64,000 nucleotides of DNA from Bacillota bacterium (GTDB lineage: Bacteria; Bacillota; Limnochordia; Limnochordales; DUMU01): positions 1 through 64,000 of the forward strand of contig DUMU01000008.1 of NCBI GenBank assembly GCA_012839805.1, in the 5' to 3' direction. Below the pieces are notes generated by a model, which searched no databases, was not told where the DNA came from, and saw only the letters and a list, made by a program, of their open reading frames with translations. Below, one piece after another: positions 45,969 to 55,820 of this stretch. Position numbers and translations under genes: made by a program. The first letter of the stretch is position 1, and each line of letters begins with the position of its first letter.

Positions 45969-45996
45969 AGCCGTGGGAGCGCGAGCCCCCACGGCT
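45969..45996. terminator. Hairpin between GH18 and tRNA-Asn (convergent)
   Basis: A 9-bp perfect stem (45969-45977 with 45988-45996) between convergent transcripts. Neither strand has a clear T-run after the stem, so it is only a candidate bidirectional stop. Confidence 0.4.
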
Positions 45997-46004
45997 CGAA
46001 AAAC

Positions 46005-46079
46005 TGGCTCCTCGGGCAGGACTCGAACCTGCAACCACCCGGTTAACAGCCGGGCGCTCTGCCATTGAGCTACCGAGGA
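46005..46079 (-). tRNA. tRNA-Asn (anticodon GTT)
   Basis: 75 nt including CCA (46005-46007). TCCTCGG pairs with CCGAGGA, G73; the anticodon loop CTGTTAA gives GTT; T-arm CAGGTTCGAGTCCTG. Confidence 0.97.
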
Positions 46080-46092
46080 ACGCGACGCCTTG

Positions 46093-46122
46093 AGTATAGC
46101 CACCCTCCCTACCGCCTGTCAA
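46093..46122 (-). promoter_or_regulatory. SigA-type promoter for tRNA-Asn
   Basis: TTGACA (46122-46117), 18-base spacer, TATACT (46098-46093) on the minus strand, 14 bases before the tRNA. Confidence 0.88.
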
Positions 46123-46137
46123 GCCTCTGTGCCGGCG

Positions 46138-47070
46138 CTACTTCGCCCCTGTCGTGGCCGCCCGCCGGCGCCCGAGCTGGCGCCACCAAACCCAGATGGG
46201 GCTGGCGATGAAGATGGATGAGTAAGTGCCCGTGATCACGCCGATGAGGAGCGCGAGGCTGAAGTCCTTGATGGTCGTACCCCCAAGGAAATAGAGGGCA
46301 ACCACCGCGAGCAGGGTCGTCAGGGAGGTATTGATCGACCGGTTAAGGGTCTGCAAGATCGCCTCGTTGGCCACCTCGGCGGGAGTCTGCCGGACGTGAA
46401 GTCGCAGCATCTCACGGATCCGGTCGAAGACGACGATCGTGTCGTTGATCGAGTAACCGATCACGGTGAGCATGGCAGCCACGAACGGGGTATTTACCTC
46501 CCTTTGAACCAGCGCAAAGACTCCCAGAGTGACCAGGGCGTCGTGCACCAGCGCGAGGATGCCGGCGGTGGCGAAACGATACTCGAAGCGCAAAGACACA
46601 TAGAGCAGTATTCCGCCCAAGCCTATCAAGAGGGCGAGCAAAGTGGCCCGCAGGAGCTCCTTGCCGATCACCGGTCCGATCACCTCCGTGCGCAGGTCGG
46701 TGACCGCTCCGAATCGGCTCGCCAAAGCCGCGTCCACCAGCTGAATCTGCTCCGACGTGAGTTCGGGGACGCGGATGATGGCCTGGTGACCCCCTTCGGA
46801 AACCTGGATCCCGGCCCGCCCCAGGCCCAAACCGGCGAGATCACGGCTGGTGAGCACCGCCCGGATCTCGGCTACCGTGGCGGGCCGTTCGAAGGACCGG
46901 TCGAGAAGCGTGCCGCCGGTGAAGTCGATACCCAGGTTGAGCCCGCGCACGGCGAGCAGTACCACCGAAGCGGCGACCAGGACTATCGAAATGCCCATGA
47001 ATACTCGTGCCCGGCCGATGATGTCGAAAACTGCGGAGCGAGTCCCTTCTTGAGCTTGTCCTTTCGCCAT
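46138..47070 (-). CDS. secF: Protein translocase subunit SecF
   Basis: Membrane subunit that with SecD helps late steps of Sec export. 310 residues, six membrane segments. LNLGIDFTGGTLLD near the N-terminus, LVHDALVTLGVFAL and YSINDTIVVFDRIRE are the family motifs. Overlaps the secD stop by one base. Confidence 0.97.
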   Translation of the reverse strand: MAKGQAQEGTRSAVFDIIGRARVFMGISIVLVAASVVLLAVRGLNLGIDFTGGTLLDRSFERPATVAEIRAVLTSRDLAGLGLGRAGIQVSEGGHQAIIRVPELTSEQIQLVDAALASRFGAVTDLRTEVIGPVIGKELLRATLLALLIGLGGILLYVSLRFEYRFATAGILALVHDALVTLGVFALVQREVNTPFVAAMLTVIGYSINDTIVVFDRIREMLRLHVRQTPAEVANEAILQTLNRSINTSLTTLLAVVALYFLGGTTIKDFSLALLIGVITGTYSSIFIASPIWVWWRQLGRRRAATTGAK

Positions 47071-48281
47071 CAGGCGGCCACCTCCCGCAAGCCGAAGTAT
47101 CCGGCCACCCGTTCCGGGTTCCGGTCGACCAGATAGCGAACCAGCCAGTGGCTGACCACTACCGCGGTGAACATGCTGGCGAGGATGCCGACGCTCAGCG
47201 TCACCGCGAACCCCTTGACCGACCCGGTACCGAAGTAGAAGAGGACGGCGGCCGCGATCAGAGTAGTCACGTTGGAATCAAGGATGGCCGTGAAGGCCCG
47301 GCTAAAGCCTGCCTCCACCGCCGCCCGCCCGGTTTTCCCGGCCCGCAGTTCATCCTTGATTCGCTCGAAGATGATGACGTTCGCATCCACGGCCATACCG
47401 ACGGAGAGGATGAAGCCCGCAAGCCCCGGCACCGTGAAGGTGGCCCGCAGGGCGACCAGGGCGGCGAAGTCGATCAGGACATAGAGCAGCAAAGCCACAT
47501 CTGCCAGAGTCCCCGGGATACGGTAGAAGATCAGCATGAAGAGGAGCACCAGGGCTGCTCCGACGATGCCGGCGAGGAGACTTGCCCGCACGGAGTCTGA
47601 GCCCAGGGTCGCACCTACGTTTCGGATCTCGAGCTCCTTGAGGGGAACGGGCAGGGCGCCCGAGTTGAGCAGCATGGCGAGGTTTTTCGCTTCCCGGGCG
47701 GTAAAACGGCCGGTGATGCGGGCATGTCCTCCCGGAATCGGCTCTTCGACCACGGGGGCCGACAGCTGCTCCTGATCGAGGTAGATGGCGATGGGCTGGC
47801 CCACCAGCCGGCGGGTCGCGGCTTCGAATTTCTTCGCCCCTTCCGGAGTGAATTCCAGGCTAACTGCCCACCCCACATCCATCGCGTCCCGGTCGACACC
47901 CGCCCGTTTGAGGTCGGCCCCGGTCACGATCACCTTGCCCTCGGGATCACGAAATTCGAGCACCGCGGTTCGCTTGATGATGCTCTCGGCTTCTTTCTGG
48001 TTGGTGACGCCGGGCAGCTCGACGATGATCCGGCGGGCCCCGGCCCGTTGCACTACGGCCTCGCTCACGCCCAGGCCGTTGACCCGCCGTTCGATCACGG
48101 CCAGGACACGTGCCATCACTTCTTCGTTGACCTTGGTGGCCGGCGTGTCCTGGGCCTCCAGGACAACGTGCACGCCGCCCCGCAGGTCGAGCCCCAACCG
48201 CAAGGGCCAAAGCCAGTAGATCAACCCGACCGCGAGCACGGCGATGCCGGCGATGATCCAGAGACGGACCCGGTTGCTCAA
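47070..48281 (-). CDS. secD: Protein translocase subunit SecD
   Basis: Partner of SecF, 403 residues. GLDLRGGVHVVLEA after TM1, a short periplasmic P1 region compared with E. coli, and membrane motifs LAGFILSVGMAVDANVIIFERIKDEL and FYFGTGSVKGFAVTLSVGI. TTG start after GAGGG seven bases upstream. Confidence 0.97.
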   Translation of the reverse strand: MSNRVRLWIIAGIAVLAVGLIYWLWPLRLGLDLRGGVHVVLEAQDTPATKVNEEVMARVLAVIERRVNGLGVSEAVVQRAGARRIIVELPGVTNQKEAESIIKRTAVLEFRDPEGKVIVTGADLKRAGVDRDAMDVGWAVSLEFTPEGAKKFEAATRRLVGQPIAIYLDQEQLSAPVVEEPIPGGHARITGRFTAREAKNLAMLLNSGALPVPLKELEIRNVGATLGSDSVRASLLAGIVGAALVLLFMLIFYRIPGTLADVALLLYVLIDFAALVALRATFTVPGLAGFILSVGMAVDANVIIFERIKDELRAGKTGRAAVEAGFSRAFTAILDSNVTTLIAAAVLFYFGTGSVKGFAVTLSVGILASMFTAVVVSHWLVRYLVDRNPERVAGYFGLREVAA

Positions 48282-48348
48282 TCTGTTTCCCTCACCTTCG
48301 ATACCTTCGATTCAACTCGGGACATCCCCAACCCCGGGTTGCTCGAAG

Positions 48349-48708
48349 CTATTTTTTCACCGAAGCCACACCGGAGCGCGAGAGACGAATTTCAACCTTG
48401 TCGGCGATCCGGACGGTTAGCTCATCACCGTGAAGATCGGTGATCTGACCGTGGATTCCACCGGTAGTTATGATCCGGTCGCCTTTCTTGAGCGAATCCA
48501 GCATGGCCTGCCGGCGCTTTTGTTGCTGCTGCTGGGGACGGAAGAACATCAAATAGAAAAGCCCCACCATTAAGATGAGCCAGAATACGGTGGTGAATAG
48601 CCCGAGCCACGGGCTGGCGGCGCCGGGAGCGGCCGTTCCTCCGCCGGAGGGGTCCGCCGGCGCGGCGGCTTGGGCGATCTCGAGAATCCAGTTCGTCCCA
48701 GACGACAT
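48349..48708 (-). CDS. yajC: Preprotein translocase subunit YajC
   Basis: 119 residues with one membrane segment (about 37-56) followed by FFRPQQQQQKRRQAMLDSLKKGDRIITTGGIHG, the family signature. Associates with SecDF. The Pro/Gly-rich N-terminal 30 residues are longer than usual. Confidence 0.95.
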   Translation of the reverse strand: MSSGTNWILEIAQAAAPADPSGGGTAAPGAASPWLGLFTTVFWLILMVGLFYLMFFRPQQQQQKRRQAMLDSLKKGDRIITTGGIHGQITDLHGDELTVRIADKVEIRLSRSGVASVKK

Positions 48709-48737
48709 CCCCTACCCCCCTTTGTGCGACCCGTATA

Positions 48738-51004
<2,267 letters not shown>

Positions 51005-51026
51005 GGTTTCGTGGCTTCCTGCCTTT

Positions 51027-51482
51027 TCATCTTTCCGCCTCTGTCTCCCCGGGGCCGGCTTCGTCGAGGTGCTGCGGCAAGAATGCTCCCGGTAGCAGTT
51101 CCGCCAGCTCGTGCACCTCGAGACCGCCTCGCCCGTCCTCCAGGATGATCTCCATGGACGGCCCGAATTCAACCAGGAACTGGCGGCAGATGCCGCAAGG
51201 GGGACAGGGCTTTCCTCCGGGCCCCACCACTGCCACGGCGAGGATCTCCCTGACCCCTGAAGCAATCGCCGAGGCCGCGGCAGCTCGTTCCGCGCAGAGG
51301 GTGGCTCCGTAAGACGCGTTCTCGACGTTTACTCCGCAAAAGACGCGGCCGTCACGGGCGAGCACTGCGGCGCCCACCGCGAAGCCGGAGTAAGGAGCAT
51401 AGGCCGCAGGACGGGCGGCGCGGGCGGCCGCCAGGAGGCGGGTGCTGGATTCAGCCGTCAAAAGAGTGTTTCTTGCGGGCAT
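51027..51482 (-). CDS. cdd: Cytidine deaminase
   Basis: Zinc enzyme converting cytidine to uridine. 151 residues; zinc ligands and catalytic glutamate are in TLCAERAAAASA and PPCGICRQFL. The C-terminal 15 residues are an acidic tail (EAGPGETEAER). It precedes queA in the same direction with a 22-base gap. Confidence 0.95.
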   Translation of the reverse strand: MPARNTLLTAESSTRLLAAARAARPAAYAPYSGFAVGAAVLARDGRVFCGVNVENASYGATLCAERAAAASAIASGVREILAVAVVGPGGKPCPPCGICRQFLVEFGPSMEIILEDGRGGLEVHELAELLPGAFLPQHLDEAGPGETEAER

Positions 51483-51545
51483 TCAATCTCCCTCCAGCTC
51501 TATGAACTCGCCCGGCCGGCCCCCCGGGATTGGCCTTCGGGCCGG

Positions 51546-52571
51546 TCAACTGTCCTGGGCGGCCGGCAGGGTCAGATGGTCGACCGCGGTCACCTCGAGC
51601 TTTTTGCCCAGCTCGGAAAAGCGGATCGCGATGGGGGCGACGGCATCGGCCAGCTGCTCCGGATCGCCCACGGCCCGGATGACCACCGGATTGGCCGGTA
51701 CGGGCCGGTTTCCCACTACGATCACCGGTCCGACGCAGCGCACCCAGCTGCGGGCCTGCCAGCGCACACCGCCCACGTCCACTCCTCTTGCCCCGGCTGC
51801 GAAAAGGGCGGTCACGATGTCGACGATGTCCTCTTCATGGACGATCTCGTCCCAGAGGTAACCTCCCGGAGCGTCAGAAGCCTCTACCACCACTCCCGGT
51901 CCGCTCAAAGGGGAGAGGGCCGCCCATTCGCGGGCCTGCTCAATAGAGCGTTGCAGCGCCCTGGCTTCCGCCTGGAGCTGGCGCAGTCGTCTCCACTGGT
52001 CTTGCGGACGTACGGGCTCGACCTTGCCCTGGCTGACCTTGAACTCCAGTACCTGGGCGAAACCAAGGAGCTCGGGGCGGCGGGAAAGTTCTGCCTGGGT
52101 CTCGGAGGTCACCACCGGCTGCGGCTGTAAGAGGATGGCGCCGCTCGGGCCGCCCACCACCTGGATGAGGAGAGGTGGTAAGAGCCAGCGGCGGACCCCC
52201 GGATCTTTTTGAAGAATCTCTACGATGATGCTTTCCTGTTTACGCAAGATGGCCCGGGAAATGACCCGTTGAACCTCTTGGGACTGGGAGACCACCCTGG
52301 CTACATCCACTACGGCCAGGACGGAACCGGCCTGATCGCGCCAGCGAGCCAGGACCTCGGCTACTTCGCGATCTTTGTCGACTCCCGCCTGCCGGGCGAG
52401 CTCTTCATACCGGGCCACCACGGTGGCCGCTCCCTGCCTCACCCTTTGGATGTCGGACAGCTCCCGCGGCAACCGCAAAAGCCCGCTCGCCCTGGCCAGC
52501 ACCACGGTATCGGCGGCAAGGAAGCACACGATAAGGGCAATCACCCACCGCTGACCATGTGGACGGAACAT
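51546..52571 (-). CDS. DUF881-family membrane-anchored protein (first paralogue)
   Basis: 341 residues: one N-terminal membrane segment (about 9-29), a region with helical coiled-coil character (about 190-225, RRLRQLQAEARALQRSIEQ), and the DUF881 C-terminal domain (SGPGVVVEASDAP, LFAAGARGVDVGGVRWQARS, IVVGNRPVPANPVVIRAVGDPEQL). DUF881 proteins in Bacillus lie near division genes; function unknown. About a fifth or more of the residues match the adjacent paralogue. Confidence 0.85.
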   Translation of the reverse strand: MFRPHGQRWVIALIVCFLAADTVVLARASGLLRLPRELSDIQRVRQGAATVVARYEELARQAGVDKDREVAEVLARWRDQAGSVLAVVDVARVVSQSQEVQRVISRAILRKQESIIVEILQKDPGVRRWLLPPLLIQVVGGPSGAILLQPQPVVTSETQAELSRRPELLGFAQVLEFKVSQGKVEPVRPQDQWRRLRQLQAEARALQRSIEQAREWAALSPLSGPGVVVEASDAPGGYLWDEIVHEEDIVDIVTALFAAGARGVDVGGVRWQARSWVRCVGPVIVVGNRPVPANPVVIRAVGDPEQLADAVAPIAIRFSELGKKLEVTAVDHLTLPAAQDS

Positions 52572-52616
52572 CGACTATTTGCCTCCCCGGCCAGTCTCTT
52601 ACGCCCGTGAGGGGCC

Positions 52617-53678
52617 TTATGTACCCGGAGCCTCGTGCGCGCTCAAGGTAACCAGCGGGTACTCTTCGACTTCGATATGAAACGGAAAGGTAACGCTATT
52701 GCGTATCAGGTCCAAACTGCTTTTGAGCACCCGGGGGTCACCTACCGCCTTGATGGTCAACGGGCGGGTAACGATCGGCTGCTGGTTCACCAGAATCTGG
52801 TCGCCAACGGAGCGGATGGAGGTGGTGGCCACCACTCTCTGCCCGCCGACCTCCACCCCCGCGGCACCTGCGGCCAGAAGCTCGTTCACCAGGTCCCGGA
52901 CGTCGGCGGCCAGGATCGGCTGTTCCACCCCGGAGCGGGTCGGTCGTCCCTCTACCTGGATGACCACCCCCGGCCCGCTGAGCTCCGCGTACCCGCCCGT
53001 GCGCATAATGGCCTGTAGCTGGTTGCGTAAGCGTTCCACCTCGCCGCGGAGGGCCTCGATCTGGGAGGTAAGAGTACGGGTGGCGAGGAGCTCCGACTTG
53101 CCGTTGGCTACCTGTATCTCCACCAGGCGGGTCAGCTCGCGCAAATAAGGATCGTTCAGAATCCGCTGGCGTGTTTCAGGTGAGAGCACCCCCTGCGGAT
53201 CATCCACCACCACCCGGGGGATGCCGTCCTCGCCCAGTTCTGATCCGATGAGGACTCGGGCCGGTTGCCGGGTGGCCAAAACCCGCGGGTCCGAGCTCAC
53301 GAGCTGCAATAAATACTGCTCTCTTGCCGCCTCTTCTTCCCGTTGCAGGATACTCTCTACCGTCCGTCCCTGTTGGGTCATGGCCAGCGCCACCCCCTCG
53401 GGCGTGACCGCCTGTTCCACCTCGTAGTTGAACCGGGCGAGCGCCTCACGGACCGCCGGGTTCTCATCGAGTCCCCGGCGTTGGGCCTCCCGACGGTAGT
53501 ACGAAGCCAGCGCGTAGGCGGCAAGACGCGCTTCTTCGGTCTCGCTTTGGGGTTCGCCCGGCCGGAACATCAGCGTGGCCCGGGCGAGGACCAGGACGTT
53601 TAGCACCAGAAGCAGTATCAGGCCGGTGATTCCCAGCTTCTGAAGAAAGGCCGCACGCTTGGGCATGAGATCTACCAT
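52617..53678 (-). CDS. DUF881-family membrane-anchored protein (second paralogue)
   Basis: 353 residues with the same plan: TM segment (about 15-35), long helical stretch (about 205-230, SQIEALRGEVERLRNQLQAI) and DUF881 domain (LSGPGVVIQVEGRP, LLAAGAAGVEVGGQRVVATTSIRSVG, ILVNQQPIVTRPLTIKAVGDPRVL). Tandem duplication with the previous gene is clear from shared order and motifs. Overlaps the DUF502 gene by 7 bases. Confidence 0.86.
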   Translation of the reverse strand: MVDLMPKRAAFLQKLGITGLILLLVLNVLVLARATLMFRPGEPQSETEEARLAAYALASYYRREAQRRGLDENPAVREALARFNYEVEQAVTPEGVALAMTQQGRTVESILQREEEAAREQYLLQLVSSDPRVLATRQPARVLIGSELGEDGIPRVVVDDPQGVLSPETRQRILNDPYLRELTRLVEIQVANGKSELLATRTLTSQIEALRGEVERLRNQLQAIMRTGGYAELSGPGVVIQVEGRPTRSGVEQPILAADVRDLVNELLAAGAAGVEVGGQRVVATTSIRSVGDQILVNQQPIVTRPLTIKAVGDPRVLKSSLDLIRNSVTFPFHIEVEEYPLVTLSAHEAPGT

Positions 53679-54442
53679 GACGTTTTCATCATCCTCGCGA
53701 GCCTCGCGATCCGGTTCGTCGCCGGGAGCTGTCCGCCGTTGGTGCCACCTGACCCCTGTCTGTCCCCCGGACCGTCAACCGGCCCGTTGGCCTGAGAGGC
53801 CGGCGGTGCGGACAAGCCGGGGGGCCACAGTACTCCGCCGGAAACGACCGCCTTCATACCCTCCTGTACCGTTACCTTAGTCCGTGTCACTTGATCTGCA
53901 GGCACGATCACCAGAAAGCCCGAGGTCGGGTTGGGGGTCGTGGGCACGAAGACCCGTACCAGGCTGGTTTGGGGAGCAGCACCCATGGCCGCGCCGGCAG
54001 CCCCGGGCGTTACGTCCCCCTCTCGCCTGATGATATCGCCATTCTCTTCGCCCGTCACGAACCCGAGCGAATAGATGCCCGGCCGGGGATACTCGATGAT
54101 GACCACTTCGCGAAAGGTTGACTCCCCGAGGACGAAAGAGTCGAGGATCTGCCGTACCGTGCCGTAAATGGAGCGAATGATAGGGATTTTCTCCATGAGC
54201 TGGTCGAACCAGTCGAGGAGCCGGCGGCCGAGGAAGTTGGTTCCGAAAAGACCCACCAGGAAGATGAGTCCCACGAAGGTCGCCACCCCGAGCCCCGGTA
54301 CGGAGTGGCCCACGATGGCCTGGAGCATGCTGCCTACCAGGCCGTCGACCCAGTGGAAACCGACCCAGAGCACGTAGAGGGTAACCACGGTCGGAAGAGA
54401 AAGGATGATCCCGGTCAGAAAAATGGTCCGAATTCGTCTCAT
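53672..54442 (-). CDS. DUF502-family membrane protein
   Basis: 256 residues, two N-terminal membrane segments (about 5-28 and 43-68) followed by WFDQLMEKIPIIRSIYGTVRQI and VVIIEYPRPGIYSLGFVTG, the DUF502 signature, then a soluble part with a Pro/Gly-rich tail of about 45 residues. The function is unknown; plant and bacterial members are membrane-associated. The frame opens at 54517; 54442 gives the family-like MRRIRTIFLTG start, but the ribosome site is not decisive. Confidence 0.85.
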   Translation of the reverse strand: MRRIRTIFLTGIILSLPTVVTLYVLWVGFHWVDGLVGSMLQAIVGHSVPGLGVATFVGLIFLVGLFGTNFLGRRLLDWFDQLMEKIPIIRSIYGTVRQILDSFVLGESTFREVVIIEYPRPGIYSLGFVTGEENGDIIRREGDVTPGAAGAAMGAAPQTSLVRVFVPTTPNPTSGFLVIVPADQVTRTKVTVQEGMKAVVSGGVLWPPGLSAPPASQANGPVDGPGDRQGSGGTNGGQLPATNRIARLARMMKTSW

Positions 54443-54581
54443 TATGATCGAGTGCTCCATCGCAATCGCCATTCTTCGAAAGCAGCGACCGCCCACCATT
54501 ATAGCAAAAGCCCGCATCGCCGGCGGCCCATCCGGGCTGCCCCGTGGTCGCGCTCTCCCACGCCTTGGCGCCCGGGGACGA

Positions 54582-55289
54582 TCATGCCGCCGCTGCCGTG
54601 AGCTGGAAGAGCAGCAAGGTGACCAGGAAGCCCAGGAGGGCCCCGGTCAGTACCTCGGGGAGGGTGTGTATCCCCGCTTCCAGCCGGCTTTCCGCGACCA
54701 ATAAAACCAGGAGAACGGCCAGGATGGGAACCGCGCCCCCCGGCCGGCTGGTAAGTAGTATGGCGGTGCCCAGCGCGGCCGCCACCGCCGTATGCCAGCT
54801 GGGCATGCCGCCCTGCAGGCGAAAGGGACGTCGCCCGGCTTTCCACCAGAAGACCAAAAGGGTGACGACGACCAGGGCTAGGGAGGTTACGTGCGCCGGC
54901 AACCGCCGGACCCAGGAATCCAGGGGCAGTTCGATCGCGAAAAGATGCGGGAAGAAAATGAGATAACCAATGACCACGGCCCCTGCTGCCGCCACCAATA
55001 CTGCCGCGGCGGCCACGTTCTTGGCCGTGCGCGCCACGGGGTGGTAAGAGCCGGTATAGAGGTTGACCGTCGCCTCGACCGCGGTATTGAAGAGTTCCGC
55101 CATGAGGACCAGGGTTACGGTGGCGACCAGGGCTACCCATTCGATACGGGTGAGGTTACATACCGCCCCGAGAAGACTCGTAAGCACTGCCAGGGCGATG
55201 TGTATCCGGAGATTCCGCTCTCGCCGTAACGCGAAGAAGAACCCCTGAAGGGCGTAAGTAAAGCTGGCGATCAAGTTGGGACTGCGCAA
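54582..55289 (-). CDS. DgkA-type lipid kinase fused to PAP2 phosphatase domain
   Basis: 235 residues. Residues 1-110 match undecaprenol/diacylglycerol kinase (ERNLRIHIAL, AELFNTAVEATVNL, ARTAKNVAAAAVL); 130-235 match PAP2 (WWKAGRRPF, GGMPSWHTAVAAA, AESRLEAGIHTLPEVLTG). Such a fusion could both phosphorylate and dephosphorylate undecaprenyl lipids. Variant residues: N91 stands where E. coli DgkA has catalytic Asp95, N76 where it has Asp80; in PAP2 the PSGH is PSWH and the last Asp is Glu. E24, E65, N68 and K90 are kept. Confidence 0.85.
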   Translation of the reverse strand: MRSPNLIASFTYALQGFFFALRRERNLRIHIALAVLTSLLGAVCNLTRIEWVALVATVTLVLMAELFNTAVEATVNLYTGSYHPVARTAKNVAAAAVLVAAAGAVVIGYLIFFPHLFAIELPLDSWVRRLPAHVTSLALVVVTLLVFWWKAGRRPFRLQGGMPSWHTAVAAALGTAILLTSRPGGAVPILAVLLVLLVAESRLEAGIHTLPEVLTGALLGFLVTLLLFQLTAAAA

Positions 55290-55292
55290 GGT

Positions 55293-55820
55293 TCATCGTG
55301 AGAGCTCCAAGGCTCCCAACACGGCCTCCTCTCGGTCCCGCATCTCTCGTTCACCGACAGGCGTGTCGTGGTCGTACCCGCACAGGTGCAGGGCCCCGTG
55401 CACTACGAGGAAACCAATCTCCCGGGCCAGAGAGTGACCGTAAGCTTCGGCCTGCGCTTTGGCGCGAGGGAACGAAACGACGATGGAGCCCAATTCCGGC
55501 AGGAGGGGAATGGGATCAGCTTCCACGGTGCCGCCGCTGGCCACCCCTGCCGCATCCAGCGGGAAAGAGAGGACGTCGGTGGTGGCGTCAATCTTCCGGT
55601 ATTCACGGTTCAACTCCCGCATCTCTTCGTCGTCGACGAAGAAGAGCTCAACCCTTCCCCGCTCGATCCCTTCCCTGGCCATGGCCTCGCGGATGGCCCG
55701 CACGGCGATCTGCTGGTAGGTGGGCTCGGGCTCGCCCAGCGATGCGCTCCAGTCCACGGTCACCTCTAGGGCAGGCCCTTCAGAGCATAGCTCGCCGGGC
55801 ACCGTTACCATCCTCCTCAC
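55293..55820 (-). CDS. ybeY: Endoribonuclease YbeY
   Basis: Zinc endoribonuclease for 16S rRNA 3' maturation and ribosome quality control. 175 residues. HGALHLCGYDHD holds the three zinc histidines, and LNREYRKIDATTDVLSFPL is the conserved core. The start is either the ATG at 55820 or three codons later. It overlaps the pgpH 3' end by 41 bases. Confidence 0.95.
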   Translation of the reverse strand: MRRMVTVPGELCSEGPALEVTVDWSASLGEPEPTYQQIAVRAIREAMAREGIERGRVELFFVDDEEMRELNREYRKIDATTDVLSFPLDAAGVASGGTVEADPIPLLPELGSIVVSFPRAKAQAEAYGHSLAREIGFLVVHGALHLCGYDHDTPVGEREMRDREEAVLGALELSR

